A program made the translations under genes and the position numbers. Shown here one piece after another: positions 1-7,683 of a stretch of 64,000 nt of DNA. The notes below the pieces were generated by a model that worked only from the letters and a program-made list of their open reading frames with translations, was not told the origin of the DNA and did not search any database. The stretch is from Thermosynechococcaceae cyanobacterium Okahandja. GTDB taxonomy: Bacteria > Cyanobacteriota > Cyanobacteriia > Thermosynechococcales > Thermosynechococcaceae. The DNA is taken from assembly GCA_041530395.1 (NCBI GenBank), contig CP136945.1, positions 2,753,283 to 2,817,282 of the forward strand. Reading direction: 5' to 3'. Positions within the stretch are counted from its first letter, which is position 1. Each line of letters starts with the position of its first letter.

Positions 1-5
1 CATGC

Positions 6-914
6 ATGGATCTGTTGCGATCGCTCCCCTTGGGGCTTTACCTTGAACACCCCACAACGTGGCTGCACCGCTTAGATCCTCGGGTCAAGCTGGGTTGGTT
101 AATGACGTTTTTGCTGGCACCGGTGCTAGCGGATGCCTCTTGGCGGCTGGTGCTCGTGGGCTGCTTAATAGGCCTCACCCTTGTGGGGGGCATTCCCCGC
201 CGCGTCTGGCAACGTCAACTACTCTGGCTGTTACTGCTGGGCGGTCTGATTTTCGTCATTACAGCCCTAATGCCCGACGGCATGGCCGTGAGCTATCAAC
301 CCCGCCGCCCCATTGAAACGGAAGCCCCGGTCACCAGTTATCGCTACATCCTCTGGCACTGGCAGATGCAGGTTGGCCAGTGGCCGATTCATCTCCAGGT
401 CTCCCAACGCTCCTTTGATCTGGGCTTACGCCTAAGTACCCTCCTGTTTACGCTGCTCTACAGCACCCATCTGTTTTTGCTGACTACTGCGCCGGAGGAG
501 GTGACCGCTGGCCTCGAATGCCTAATGCAGCCCCTAAAACGCTTTAAGCTCCCCGTTGCTGAAATTGCCCTCACCCTCACCCTCTCGCTGCGCTTTATCC
601 CCTTAGTGCTCGAAGAGGTGCAAAACCTCGGCCGTTCTGTGCGCACCCGCGCCATTAACTGGCGACTGGTAGGGCTAAAGGGCAGTGTAAAGCTGTGGTT
701 AACCTTGGCGGTACGGCTGCTCGAAAATTTGCTCCTACGGGCAGAACAGGTGGCCTGCGCCATGCAGGTGCGGGGGTTCCAAGAGCCGGGCACCTACGAT
801 AACCCGTGGCACCATTTGCGTTTGCAGCGGCGAGACTGGGTCGCTTTAGTGGCCATGGCACTCTTCTGGCTGCTGCGGATTCAAGTGCCCGCTTGGGGGG
901 TCTTGTTCTCGTGA
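6..914 (+). CDS. Energy-coupling factor transporter transmembrane protein (EcfT/CbiQ family)
   Basis: A 302-residue polytopic membrane protein of the CbiQ/EcfT family, the scaffold subunit that couples ATPase subunits to a vitamin- or metal-binding S component in ECF transporters. An N-terminal HRLDPRVKL segment is typical of the family. It is followed by hydrophobic helices at about residues 30-65 and 70-90, a loop, then helices at 140-165 and a last one near 275-298. The cytoplasmic coupling region near residues 215-265 carries MQVRGF, close to the family's Ala-Arg-Gly coupling motif. No S component or ECF ATPase is adjacent, so the substrate cannot be told. Its TGA stop overlaps the GTG start of the next gene by four bases, suggesting translational coupling. 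Confidence 0.85.
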   Translation: MDLLRSLPLGLYLEHPTTWLHRLDPRVKLGWLMTFLLAPVLADASWRLVLVGCLIGLTLVGGIPRRVWQRQLLWLLLLGGLIFVITALMPDGMAVSYQPRRPIETEAPVTSYRYILWHWQMQVGQWPIHLQVSQRSFDLGLRLSTLLFTLLYSTHLFLLTTAPEEVTAGLECLMQPLKRFKLPVAEIALTLTLSLRFIPLVLEEVQNLGRSVRTRAINWRLVGLKGSVKLWLTLAVRLLENLLLRAEQVACAMQVRGFQEPGTYDNPWHHLRLQRRDWVALVAMALFWLLRIQVPAWGVLFS

Positions 915-2287
915 TCACCCCCTGTCAGCCGTGGGTGTGGGACTGCCTACCCCTAAAGGGACGCACTGGCCGCACCGTCTTTAGTCAACTGTTTTTAACG
1001 GAGCCGGTGGCGGTGCTCCTCGAAAGTCCGGGGAGCCAGCCGACACCCCAAGCTCGCTATTCCATCTGTGCGGGTCGCCCGCGGCGCGATCGCCAGTGGG
1101 TGTGTGGTCTTGGTGAGGTACTGCCCACCTTGCAACAGTTTCCCCAAACCCCTACCGTGCCCTCTGAGGTGGCGCATCTGCCCTTTACGGGAGGCTGGCT
1201 CGGCTGGCTCGGCTATGAACTGGCTTGGGAAATTGAAGCCCTGCCCCCCCTCAAACCCGATCCGTTGCCCTTTCCGGTTGCCTTTTGGTACGAACCCCAA
1301 AGCTTTGCGATCTTAGATCATCAGACGGAGGAGCTTTACTTAGCCGCCTCTTCCGCAGCAGACTTGGCCCTGTTGCAGCAACGCCTAGAGGATATGCCCA
1401 ATGTTTCGGCTATCGAGATTCCGGGGCGATCGCGGGCGATTGAATTGGCCGCTGGTTGGCAACCCCACACGTATCAGGCGGCGGTGCGTACCCTGTTGCA
1501 CCACATTCGTATGGGCGATATTTTTCAGGCCAATCTGTCGGCACGCTTTTGCCATCACGGTACAGTGCAACCATGGCAGCAGTACCTGCGCCTGCAACAC
1601 ATTAACCCGTCCCCCTTTGCCAGCTATTGGCAGACCCCTTGGGGCTATATTGTCAGTTGTTCGCCGGAACGCCTTGTGCATCTCAAGGGCAAGACGGTAC
1701 AAACCCGCCCGATTGCCGGTACGCGCCCTCGCGGACAGACAGCCGCCGGCGATCGCGCCCAAGCCACCGACCTACTCAACAACACCAAAGAACAGGCCGA
1801 GCATATCATGCTGGTGGATTTAGAGCGTAACGATCTGGGGCGCATCTGCCGTTGGGGTAGCGTTGTTGTTGATGAACTCCTGACCTTGGAGTACTACAGC
1901 CACGTCATCCACCTTGTCAGCAACGTGCGGGGCACCCTAGATACTGGCGTGACTCCAGCAGCGGTGATTCGCGCCCTCTTTCCGGGCGGCACCATCACTG
2001 GCTGCCCCAAAGTGCGCTGCATGGAGATTTTGGCCGCCTTAGAGCCATTCCCCCGCAACTTGTTCTATGGTTCCTGTGGCTACTGGGATCAGCGAGGACA
2101 CTTAGACCTCAATATCCTGATTCGTACCCTCTTGGTTGCCGCCGATCGCCAAACAACTTGGGGGCAAGTAGGAGCAGGCATTGTGGCCGATAGTGAGCCT
2201 GAGCAGGAGTGGCAGGAATCCCTCAATAAGGCCCAAGCCCTCCTCTTGGCGCTGGGCAGCCCAACCCGCGTGGGCACACACGCCTAG
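911..2287 (+). CDS. pabB: Chorismate-binding synthase component I (PabB/TrpE family, probably aminodeoxychorismate synthase)
   Basis: A 458-residue chorismate-binding enzyme. The C-terminal two thirds contain the family core: PIAGTRPRG, the acidic LVDLERNDLGR segment, FPGGTITGCPK and a late GAGIVADSEPEQE motif. These bind chorismate and Mg2+. The protein would transfer ammonia from a glutamine amidotransferase to chorismate, giving aminodeoxychorismate for folate. TrpE cannot be excluded, but the diverged N-terminal half and the setting away from trp genes favour PabB. The open frame extends upstream to 806, inside ecfT. The GTG at 911, overlapping the ecfT stop, is preferred because it gives a normal length. 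The 3' end overlaps the convergent DUF3122 gene by four bases. Confidence 0.8.
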   Translation: MITPCQPWVWDCLPLKGRTGRTVFSQLFLTEPVAVLLESPGSQPTPQARYSICAGRPRRDRQWVCGLGEVLPTLQQFPQTPTVPSEVAHLPFTGGWLGWLGYELAWEIEALPPLKPDPLPFPVAFWYEPQSFAILDHQTEELYLAASSAADLALLQQRLEDMPNVSAIEIPGRSRAIELAAGWQPHTYQAAVRTLLHHIRMGDIFQANLSARFCHHGTVQPWQQYLRLQHINPSPFASYWQTPWGYIVSCSPERLVHLKGKTVQTRPIAGTRPRGQTAAGDRAQATDLLNNTKEQAEHIMLVDLERNDLGRICRWGSVVVDELLTLEYYSHVIHLVSNVRGTLDTGVTPAAVIRALFPGGTITGCPKVRCMEILAALEPFPRNLFYGSCGYWDQRGHLDLNILIRTLLVAADRQTTWGQVGAGIVADSEPEQEWQESLNKAQALLLALGSPTRVGTHA

Positions 2288-2766
2288 GTGGGCAGACTGT
2301 CTATAACCACGTGCCACTCTAAACTCACGGGAGCCGGTACGGCAATTTCAATCCCCTCCTCCTGCAACGGTGGCCGCAGTAGCAGCGGTTTGTCGGGGGG
2401 CAGTTCATGGGCAAGGGGTTGCAGGTCAAACTGCCCCACGTTCGCCACCGTCTCTGCCTTGGGAAAATCATCCGCCGCCAGTAGGGTGTTCCCTGAGGGG
2501 GTGATCAGGGTGAGGGGGTCAGGGTGGCGAAAATGATACTGCTCCGGAAACCCCACCAACCGCAACTGTAGCTGTTCTTGGCGGGCAAAGAGAATCACCT
2601 GCCATGTCAGACCCCGGTTATCCCGTAGTTGATGCCGTGACTGCACGACCTGCTGTTGGGGTGCCTCTTCGATGGTACGAATCATGGCATGAACGGTGGG
2701 GGTGATGGCCACCCAAAAAGAGAGCGCTAATGCCCCTAGCACGAGAACCATGTTCCTTGGGCGCAT
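2284..2766 (-). CDS. DUF3122 family exported protein
   Basis: A 160-residue protein with an N-terminal hydrophobic segment (about residues 7-27, ending near VHA) that looks like a signal peptide. The mature part has the features I associate with the cyanobacterial DUF3122 family: a repeated short beta-strand pattern and the phrase LRLVGFPEQYHFRHPDPL. It probably acts in the periplasm or at the thylakoid lumen face. No reaction is known to me. It lies 12 bases downstream of the DUF3365 haem protein gene on the same strand, so the two probably form an operon and may share a redox or photosynthesis-related role. That link is inferred from position only. Confidence 0.75.
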   Translation of the reverse strand: MRPRNMVLVLGALALSFWVAITPTVHAMIRTIEEAPQQQVVQSRHQLRDNRGLTWQVILFARQEQLQLRLVGFPEQYHFRHPDPLTLITPSGNTLLAADDFPKAETVANVGQFDLQPLAHELPPDKPLLLRPPLQEEGIEIAVPAPVSLEWHVVIDSLPT

Positions 2767-2778
2767 GGCCGAGTCTCC

Positions 2779-3360
2779 TTAGTGTTGCGGTGAGTGTTGC
2801 AGCGCCTGCTGAATCTCAGGAATTGTTACGGCATACATGCCCCGCAGATCCCCAACCCGAAAATTGTAGGCGCGATCGGCGGGATACTTGGCCTGCACAA
2901 ACGTGGGGCGGCGGTTTTTTGCCCCATGGCAGGCTAGGCAGCTTGCTTGCACATCGATGCGCCGGAAGTAATGGATCCCCTCTTGATCCGCCTGCCAAAA
3001 CGCTTGCAGTTGACGGTTATTTTCAAATTGTTGCAGGGCTTGAACGTCGCGAGCCGTTTGCGGTTGATGGGCGGGGTTGCGATACTTCAGTGCCACCTGA
3101 CGCACCTGCCAGCCATTGGCAGCAGCAACCTCTTTTGCTCTTTTGCCCACGGGGGCACAGACGGCCTTAAAGGTTTCTAGGGTCGGTTCCGTTGTGCTCC
3201 CTTCTAAGGTTGAGGCTAACCCTTGCCGTAGCTGATCCAGTTGCTCAATCTCGCTAACAGCCTTGCCCAGTTCAGTTGGGTCAACGCTAGCCCCAGCCGT
3301 TGGTAGCCAATTGAGCCACAAACACAACACCAGCAGGCCACCGAAGAGAACCCGTACCAT
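2779..3360 (-). CDS. DUF3365 (Tll0287-like) c-type haem protein
   Basis: A 193-residue exported protein: a hydrophobic N-terminus at residues 1-24 ends at AGA, followed by a helical region and a single CLACH haem c motif near residue 140. The neighbouring sequence resembles the Tll0287 protein of Thermosynechococcus. That protein has a PAS/GAF-like sensor fold around one haem and is thought to sense redox state or small ligands, although its partner is unknown. Covalent haem attachment implies a lumenal or periplasmic site. It is the first gene of an apparent two-gene unit with the DUF3122 gene. The family call rests on the CxxCH position and the segment LRGMYAVTIPE; the sensing role is not shown by this sequence. 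Confidence 0.82.
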   Translation of the reverse strand: MVRVLFGGLLVLCLWLNWLPTAGASVDPTELGKAVSEIEQLDQLRQGLASTLEGSTTEPTLETFKAVCAPVGKRAKEVAAANGWQVRQVALKYRNPAHQPQTARDVQALQQFENNRQLQAFWQADQEGIHYFRRIDVQASCLACHGAKNRRPTFVQAKYPADRAYNFRVGDLRGMYAVTIPEIQQALQHSPQH

Positions 3361-3524
3361 ATCCTATCTCTCCTTAAGTTAAAACAGGTGAAAACAATTC
3401 TTGAGGGCTGTCCCCATACCCACCCTTGAGTGGAAAATAATTTAATACTATTTAACCAAATAGCTATATTTCATTATAAACAGACAGGCATTAAATTTTG
3501 CGGCGCGGCGAAGGAGGCGAAGGG

Positions 3525-4013
3525 TCATCCTGATTGGGGTTGGGCTTGCCACTGGCGGTAGGGATGCTCTGCCAAGTAAGCGTTGGTGTAGCGGTAGTCG
3601 TAGGTGACTTCGGTGCCAATCCACGGCGGTAAGGTGAGGGGATAGTCGGTGTGGGGCAGTTCAATCTCGGCGAGTATCAGTCCTGCGGATGCCCCCCTAA
3701 ATTCATCAATCTCCCAGTAGAGGTCACCCCAAGGCACCTGATAGCGGACTTTTTCAATGATGGGTTGCAGGCAGAGGTGCTCGAGCAGTTCGGTTGCGTC
3801 ATTCACCGGAATGGGATACTCGTACTCGCACCGCTGGGCACCGCTGGCTTTGCCCTTAATGGTGAGCCACGCTTGATTTGCCGCACGCCGGACCCGCACG
3901 GTTCGCTCTGGGGTGGTGGAAAGGTACCCTTGGGCAAATTCGCTCGCACTGGTCACAAGCGATCGCCATGTCTGTGCACTTACCAGAAACTTGCGTTCAA
4001 TTTCAATGCCCAT
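3525..4013 (-). CDS. CYTH domain protein (triphosphate tunnel metalloenzyme)
   Basis: A 162-residue single-domain protein beginning MGIEIERKFLV, the signature EXEXK-type start of CYTH/triphosphate tunnel enzymes (here EIERK). Later charged strands follow: RVRRA near residue 41, LTIKG near 51, and an EIDEF motif near 103 with ILAEIEL near 113. These acidic and basic residues line the tunnel that binds metal and triphosphate. Bacterial members hydrolyse inorganic tripolyphosphate or thiamine triphosphate, and a few are adenylate cyclases. At this length without extra domains, triphosphatase is the best guess. It is divergent from the sigma factor gene; the region between them (4014-4165) should hold both promoters. 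Confidence 0.85.
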   Translation of the reverse strand: MGIEIERKFLVSAQTWRSLVTSASEFAQGYLSTTPERTVRVRRAANQAWLTIKGKASGAQRCEYEYPIPVNDATELLEHLCLQPIIEKVRYQVPWGDLYWEIDEFRGASAGLILAEIELPHTDYPLTLPPWIGTEVTYDYRYTNAYLAEHPYRQWQAQPQSG

Positions 4014-4165
4014 TGACCCCCCAAAAATTGATCCGTATCACAACTCGCCTTAAAGGCACATCACTGCCACACGGCTGTCAATTGCCGACAATACCCATTA
4101 TCGAGAATAACGTTTGGGATGTGTTCCCATCCTCAACCCTCGATGTTGTCATTCTGAGTTGCCCT

Positions 4166-5281
4166 ATGGTGGTTACGCCAATTCAACCGACACCCTTACG
4201 ACCGTTGACAACTGATCTGGTGCGGCAGTATTTACAAGAGATTGGCCGTTTCCCTCTCCTCACGCCAGCCCAAGAGGTGACGCTTGCTCAACAGGTGCAA
4301 CAGTACCAAGCTCTTTTAGACCTGTGGTCCCAGACCTCAGACCCTGACCTCAAAGCCTATGTGATGGCTCTAACGGAGCGCGATCGCCACCAGCGTCAAT
4401 CCGGTCGTCCCCTCAGTCGTCAGCAGTGGGCAGCCGCCTTAAACCTCACGGTTGCGGAGTTGCAACAGCAGATACGGCAGGGGCGGCAAGCATGGGCCAA
4501 GGCGGCAGGCATCTCGCTGGCAGAACTGCAACGCATTGAGCGCCAAGGCAAGCACGCCAAAGCACAACTGCTGCAGGCCAACCTGCGCTTGGTGGTTAAC
4601 ATTGCTAAAAAGTACCAGCATCGCGGGGTTGAGTTTCTTGATCTCATTCAAGAGGGGAGCATTGGCCTTGAGCGCGCCGTAGAAAAATTTGACCCCACCA
4701 AGGGCTTTCGCTTTAGCACCTATGCCTACTGGTGGATTCGCCAAAGTATTACCCGTGCCGTGGCCAGCCAAAGTCGCACGATTCGCCTTCCCATTCACAT
4801 TGTCGAAAAGCTCAATAAAATTAAGCGGGCACAGCGGCACTTGGCCATTCAAAAGGGAGCCATGCCCAGCCTAGCGGATATTGCCGCCGAGCTAAACCTC
4901 GACACCGAGCAGGTGCGGGAGGTGCTCCTGGCCGTTCCCCGGACGGTTGCCCTAGAGCAGCGGGTGGGCACAGAGCAAGAGACGGAGTTACAGGAGTTGC
5001 TTGAGTCACCGACCCCCACCCCCAATGATCTGCTGATGCGAGACGCTTTGCGCAGCGACCTGCAACAACTGCTCAGCGACCTCTCACCGCGGGAGCGGCA
5101 GGTGATTGAGCTTCGCTATGGCCTCGGGGAACAGCCGCCCTTGGAAATGGCGGAAATTGCTGCCTTCCTCGGACTCAGCCGCGAACGGGTCCGCCAAATT
5201 GAGCATCGCGCCCTGCAAAAGTTGCGCCAACCCCAACGACGGCGGCAGATTCAAGAGTATCTGGAAGAATTTAACTTGTAA
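4166..5281 (+). CDS. RNA polymerase sigma factor, sigma-70 family group 2
   Basis: A 371-residue alternative sigma factor. Region 1.2 is at residues 12-40 (DLVRQYLQEIGRFPLLT). Region 2 starts near residue 133 with LLQANLRLVVNIAKKY, then GLERAVEKFDPTKGFRFSTY and YWWIRQSITRA for -10 recognition and melting. Region 3 follows, and region 4.2 has RERVRQIEHRALQKLR. These identify a RpoD-like group 2 factor used by cyanobacteria in stress, light or nitrogen responses; which of SigB-E cannot be told. The open frame extends to 3878, but the extension lies opposite the CYTH gene; ATG 4166 is chosen as the first start outside it. Between regions 1.2 and 2 there are two similar AEL-containing helices in tandem. 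Confidence 0.85.
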   Translation: MVVTPIQPTPLRPLTTDLVRQYLQEIGRFPLLTPAQEVTLAQQVQQYQALLDLWSQTSDPDLKAYVMALTERDRHQRQSGRPLSRQQWAAALNLTVAELQQQIRQGRQAWAKAAGISLAELQRIERQGKHAKAQLLQANLRLVVNIAKKYQHRGVEFLDLIQEGSIGLERAVEKFDPTKGFRFSTYAYWWIRQSITRAVASQSRTIRLPIHIVEKLNKIKRAQRHLAIQKGAMPSLADIAAELNLDTEQVREVLLAVPRTVALEQRVGTEQETELQELLESPTPTPNDLLMRDALRSDLQQLLSDLSPRERQVIELRYGLGEQPPLEMAEIAAFLGLSRERVRQIEHRALQKLRQPQRRRQIQEYLEEFNL

Positions 5282-6590
5282 ACTACCCGACTCCGACCAC
5301 CTAAGCAGTACGGAGCGGGCTTTCAGCAGCCCTGAGAACAACGTCCTGCAACGAACAAGACATTGCTCCCGAACCTCTAGGGCGGTTTACAATCGCCCCC
5401 AACGTAGCGATATTTTTCGCTCCATTCACATCGGCATCACCGACCCAGCCGCAGGACAGATTTAGGCATTCAAACGTTTTGCCCTGTCGATTGCCGATCA
5501 CCTTGCAGCAATGACAGGTTTTCGAGGTGTATCGAGAATCGACAAAATGCACCGCTACACCAAACTTTACGCCTTTGTAGGTCAAAAATTGGCGGAGCTG
5601 ATAGAACGCCCAACTGTTAGACCGTCGCCGCTCCATCTTGGAGCGGGGCATTTGGTTGGTACGCTCTCGGATGCCTGTGAGATCCTCAAGTGCAATAGCC
5701 TGATTAGCGGCCTTAGCTTGCTGGATCAGTCGATAGCTGATGGTGTGGTTTACCCATGCTTGGAATCTTCGTTCACGCCCACTCAACCGTTGCAAGATTT
5801 GACGGCATCGACGCCGACTCGACCTTGTGCCTTTGGACGCTTTGCGTTGCAACGAAGCCCGCACACGACTGTATTTGTCTCTGGTCTGTGTAACTTGTTC
5901 CCCGCTGAATTTTCCTCCTTCGGATGTGCAAGCGATGTCGGTACGCCCCAAGTCAACCCCCAGCACGTCGTCCGTGTCGGGGATAGCTGGCGGCTTAGAC
6001 TCCAACTGGATGTGCAGGTAGAAGCTGCCATCCTTGCGCTTAACCAGTGTTGCCGACTTGGGGCTTTGCCCTTGCAGCAAATGCTTCTGGTAATGACCAA
6101 TGTGCAGCTTGAACTTCTCTCTGCCTTTCAGCATGGTTAGGCTGACTGTCCAATCGGACTCTCTGAACGTGAAGGTGCGACGGTCGTAATTGGCGGAGGT
6201 TGGGGCAAACTCCTTAACTGGCCTGCCCTTCTGTTTCGCTGCCTTACGGTTCGCACAGACACGTCGAATAGCGTGGATGGTCAGTTGGGCAGACAGTCCA
6301 GAATGCGCCCTAGCTTCCTTGTAAATCAAGGACTGTACGGCAATCTGGTTGGTCAACTTTGCAGGAGTCTTGGCATTCACAAACTCACAGCAGCTTGCAA
6401 AAGCGGAAAGCACCGCCTCAAGTTTTTCAACCTGCTGCGGCGTGACCGTCAATTTACAAGAGACTGTGAGAACTTGAGGCATTTTCAACTAGCAAAGTTT
6501 CTTGCTTCAATTGTAGCTTATCTGGCAGGCTCAGGAGTATCGCACTCCATCGCCTGCCGTGCATTCCTCCCGACCAGCGCGGGACTCCTG
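5282..6590 (-). mobile_element. IS200/IS605-family element (tnpB only), copy 1
   Basis: An element of about 1.3 kb, fitted exactly between the sigma factor stop and the ispE stop. It contains one transposon gene, tnpB, and no tnpA. On the minus strand the left end carries a hairpin with the core AGTCCCGCGCTGGTCGGGA (6568-6586 region), closely matching the left end of the decayed element at 22.5 kb. The right end reads GGTCGGAGTCGGGTAG (about 5286-5301), similar to that element's right end. A second hairpin, GGAGTATCGCACTCC, lies at 6533-6547. Ends are approximate. Without tnpA it would need a transposase in trans. Confidence 0.7.
5301..6488 (-). CDS. tnpB: TnpB RNA-guided nuclease of an IS200/IS605 element, apparently intact
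   Basis: A 395-residue TnpB. The three RuvC acidic positions are present: Asp in GVDLGRTDIA, Glu in ALEDLTGIRE and Asp in GDADVNGAKNIA. The zinc-binding insert is seen as CHCC followed by CLNLSC; the second pair is spaced by four residues instead of the usual two. TnpB proteins are RNA-guided DNA nucleases whose guide (omega RNA) is made from the 3' part of the tnpB transcript and the right end. They help keep the element after excision. Full length and intact residues suggest a functional protein. Regulation is unknown; the guide would read into the flank near 5282 and below. Confidence 0.88.
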   Translation of the reverse strand: MKMPQVLTVSCKLTVTPQQVEKLEAVLSAFASCCEFVNAKTPAKLTNQIAVQSLIYKEARAHSGLSAQLTIHAIRRVCANRKAAKQKGRPVKEFAPTSANYDRRTFTFRESDWTVSLTMLKGREKFKLHIGHYQKHLLQGQSPKSATLVKRKDGSFYLHIQLESKPPAIPDTDDVLGVDLGRTDIACTSEGGKFSGEQVTQTRDKYSRVRASLQRKASKGTRSSRRRCRQILQRLSGRERRFQAWVNHTISYRLIQQAKAANQAIALEDLTGIRERTNQMPRSKMERRRSNSWAFYQLRQFLTYKGVKFGVAVHFVDSRYTSKTCHCCKVIGNRQGKTFECLNLSCGWVGDADVNGAKNIATLGAIVNRPRGSGAMSCSLQDVVLRAAESPLRTA

Positions 6591-7541
6591 CTAGATCAGT
6601 TGAATGCCGTGGGCACAGCACTCGCACACCCAAAGGTCTAGGTCAGGATCCGGCAGCGCCTGCCGTACTTTTTGCAGTAGTTCGTACCCGGCATTCATGG
6701 TTTCAACGAGAGCAAACACGGTGGGGCCTGATCCCGACATCAGACTGGCGATCGCCCCGGCGTTGAGAAATCTCTGCCGTAGTTGCGCCACGGCGGGATA
6801 GCGGGGCAACACCACCTTTTCTAAGTCATTTCTCAGGCTTTGCGCCAAGGCCACCACATCCTTCCGCTGAATCGCCTGCAGGAGAGCGGCAGAGCCACCC
6901 TCTTGGCGTGCTTTTTCCTGAGCCGCTGCCGTCTGGGCATAGCAATCTTGAAAGTCTTGGCGGTAGGTTTGGTAAGCCCATGGCGTAGCCACACTCAACG
7001 AGCGGTACTTCCCGAGAACCACCGTCAGGTCTTGGAGATCGGGGAGGGGGGTGAGCTGCTCGCCACGTCCCAAGGCTAAAGCGGTGCCCCCGCTCAGACA
7101 AAAGGGCACATCTGATCCTAGTTGCTGGGCAAAGGTCTGTAGCTCCCCTTGGGTTAACCCTAACTGCCACAGCAGGTCTAAGCCTACCAAAACCGCCGCC
7201 GCATTGGTGGAGCCACCCGCCAACCCCGCCCCCATCGGAATCCGCTTATCAATGAAAATATCCACCCCGGGGCGATCGGGGAAATGCTTTTGCAGTAAGG
7301 CGGCCGCTTTGTAGGCCAGATTCCGCTGATCGCAGGGAACCGCTGGGTTTGTGCATTCAACCTTAATGTGGCGATCGCGCCGCGGCACCAGTTCGAGGCG
7401 ATCGGCCAACGAGACCGCCTGCATCACCATCACTAATTCATGGTAGCCACTGCCATCTAGACAGTCGCCAATAATTTGCAGAAAAAGATTAATTTTGGCG
7501 GGTGCCAGCAAACGGTACACGCGACAGAACTCTCGCTGCAA
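6591..7541 (-). CDS. ispE: 4-diphosphocytidyl-2-C-methyl-D-erythritol kinase
   Basis: A 316-residue GHMP-family kinase that phosphorylates CDP-methylerythritol at the 2-hydroxyl in the MEP pathway, supplying IPP and DMAPP for carotenoids, phytol and hopanoids. Visible features: APAKINLFL near residue 13 with the catalytic-site Lys, the glycine-rich ATP loop PMGAGLAGGSTNAAAV near residue 105, and the third GHMP motif MSGSGPTVFAL near residue 270. Length fits IspE. The stop codon abuts the left end of IS copy 1, so the element landed directly behind the gene without cutting it. It is divergent from the FHA kinase gene across a 142-base gap. Confidence 0.93.
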   Translation of the reverse strand: MQREFCRVYRLLAPAKINLFLQIIGDCLDGSGYHELVMVMQAVSLADRLELVPRRDRHIKVECTNPAVPCDQRNLAYKAAALLQKHFPDRPGVDIFIDKRIPMGAGLAGGSTNAAAVLVGLDLLWQLGLTQGELQTFAQQLGSDVPFCLSGGTALALGRGEQLTPLPDLQDLTVVLGKYRSLSVATPWAYQTYRQDFQDCYAQTAAAQEKARQEGGSAALLQAIQRKDVVALAQSLRNDLEKVVLPRYPAVAQLRQRFLNAGAIASLMSGSGPTVFALVETMNAGYELLQKVRQALPDPDLDLWVCECCAHGIQLI

Positions 7542-7683
7542 TGGAAAGGGTCTTGGCTCATCCTCTCACAGGATCTGTGCTTTGGCCAGTCTTGGGCACC
7601 CGGGTTGAGTTTACCCAGAGGAGATGCGTAGCATAGTACTAACTTGCCTTGCCCAATACGGCGGCGGTCTGCGGAGAACAACG

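Noticed and set aside
2730..3170. 146-residue plus-strand frame opposite the haem protein gene
   Set aside because: It is antisense to a gene with a clear CxxCH motif and signal peptide.
3878..4165. N-terminal extension of the sigma factor frame
   Set aside because: It is largely antisense to the CYTH gene and its peptide lacks sigma features.
5511..6140. 209-residue plus-strand frame opposite tnpB copy 1
   Set aside because: It is a shadow of tnpB and shows no domain.
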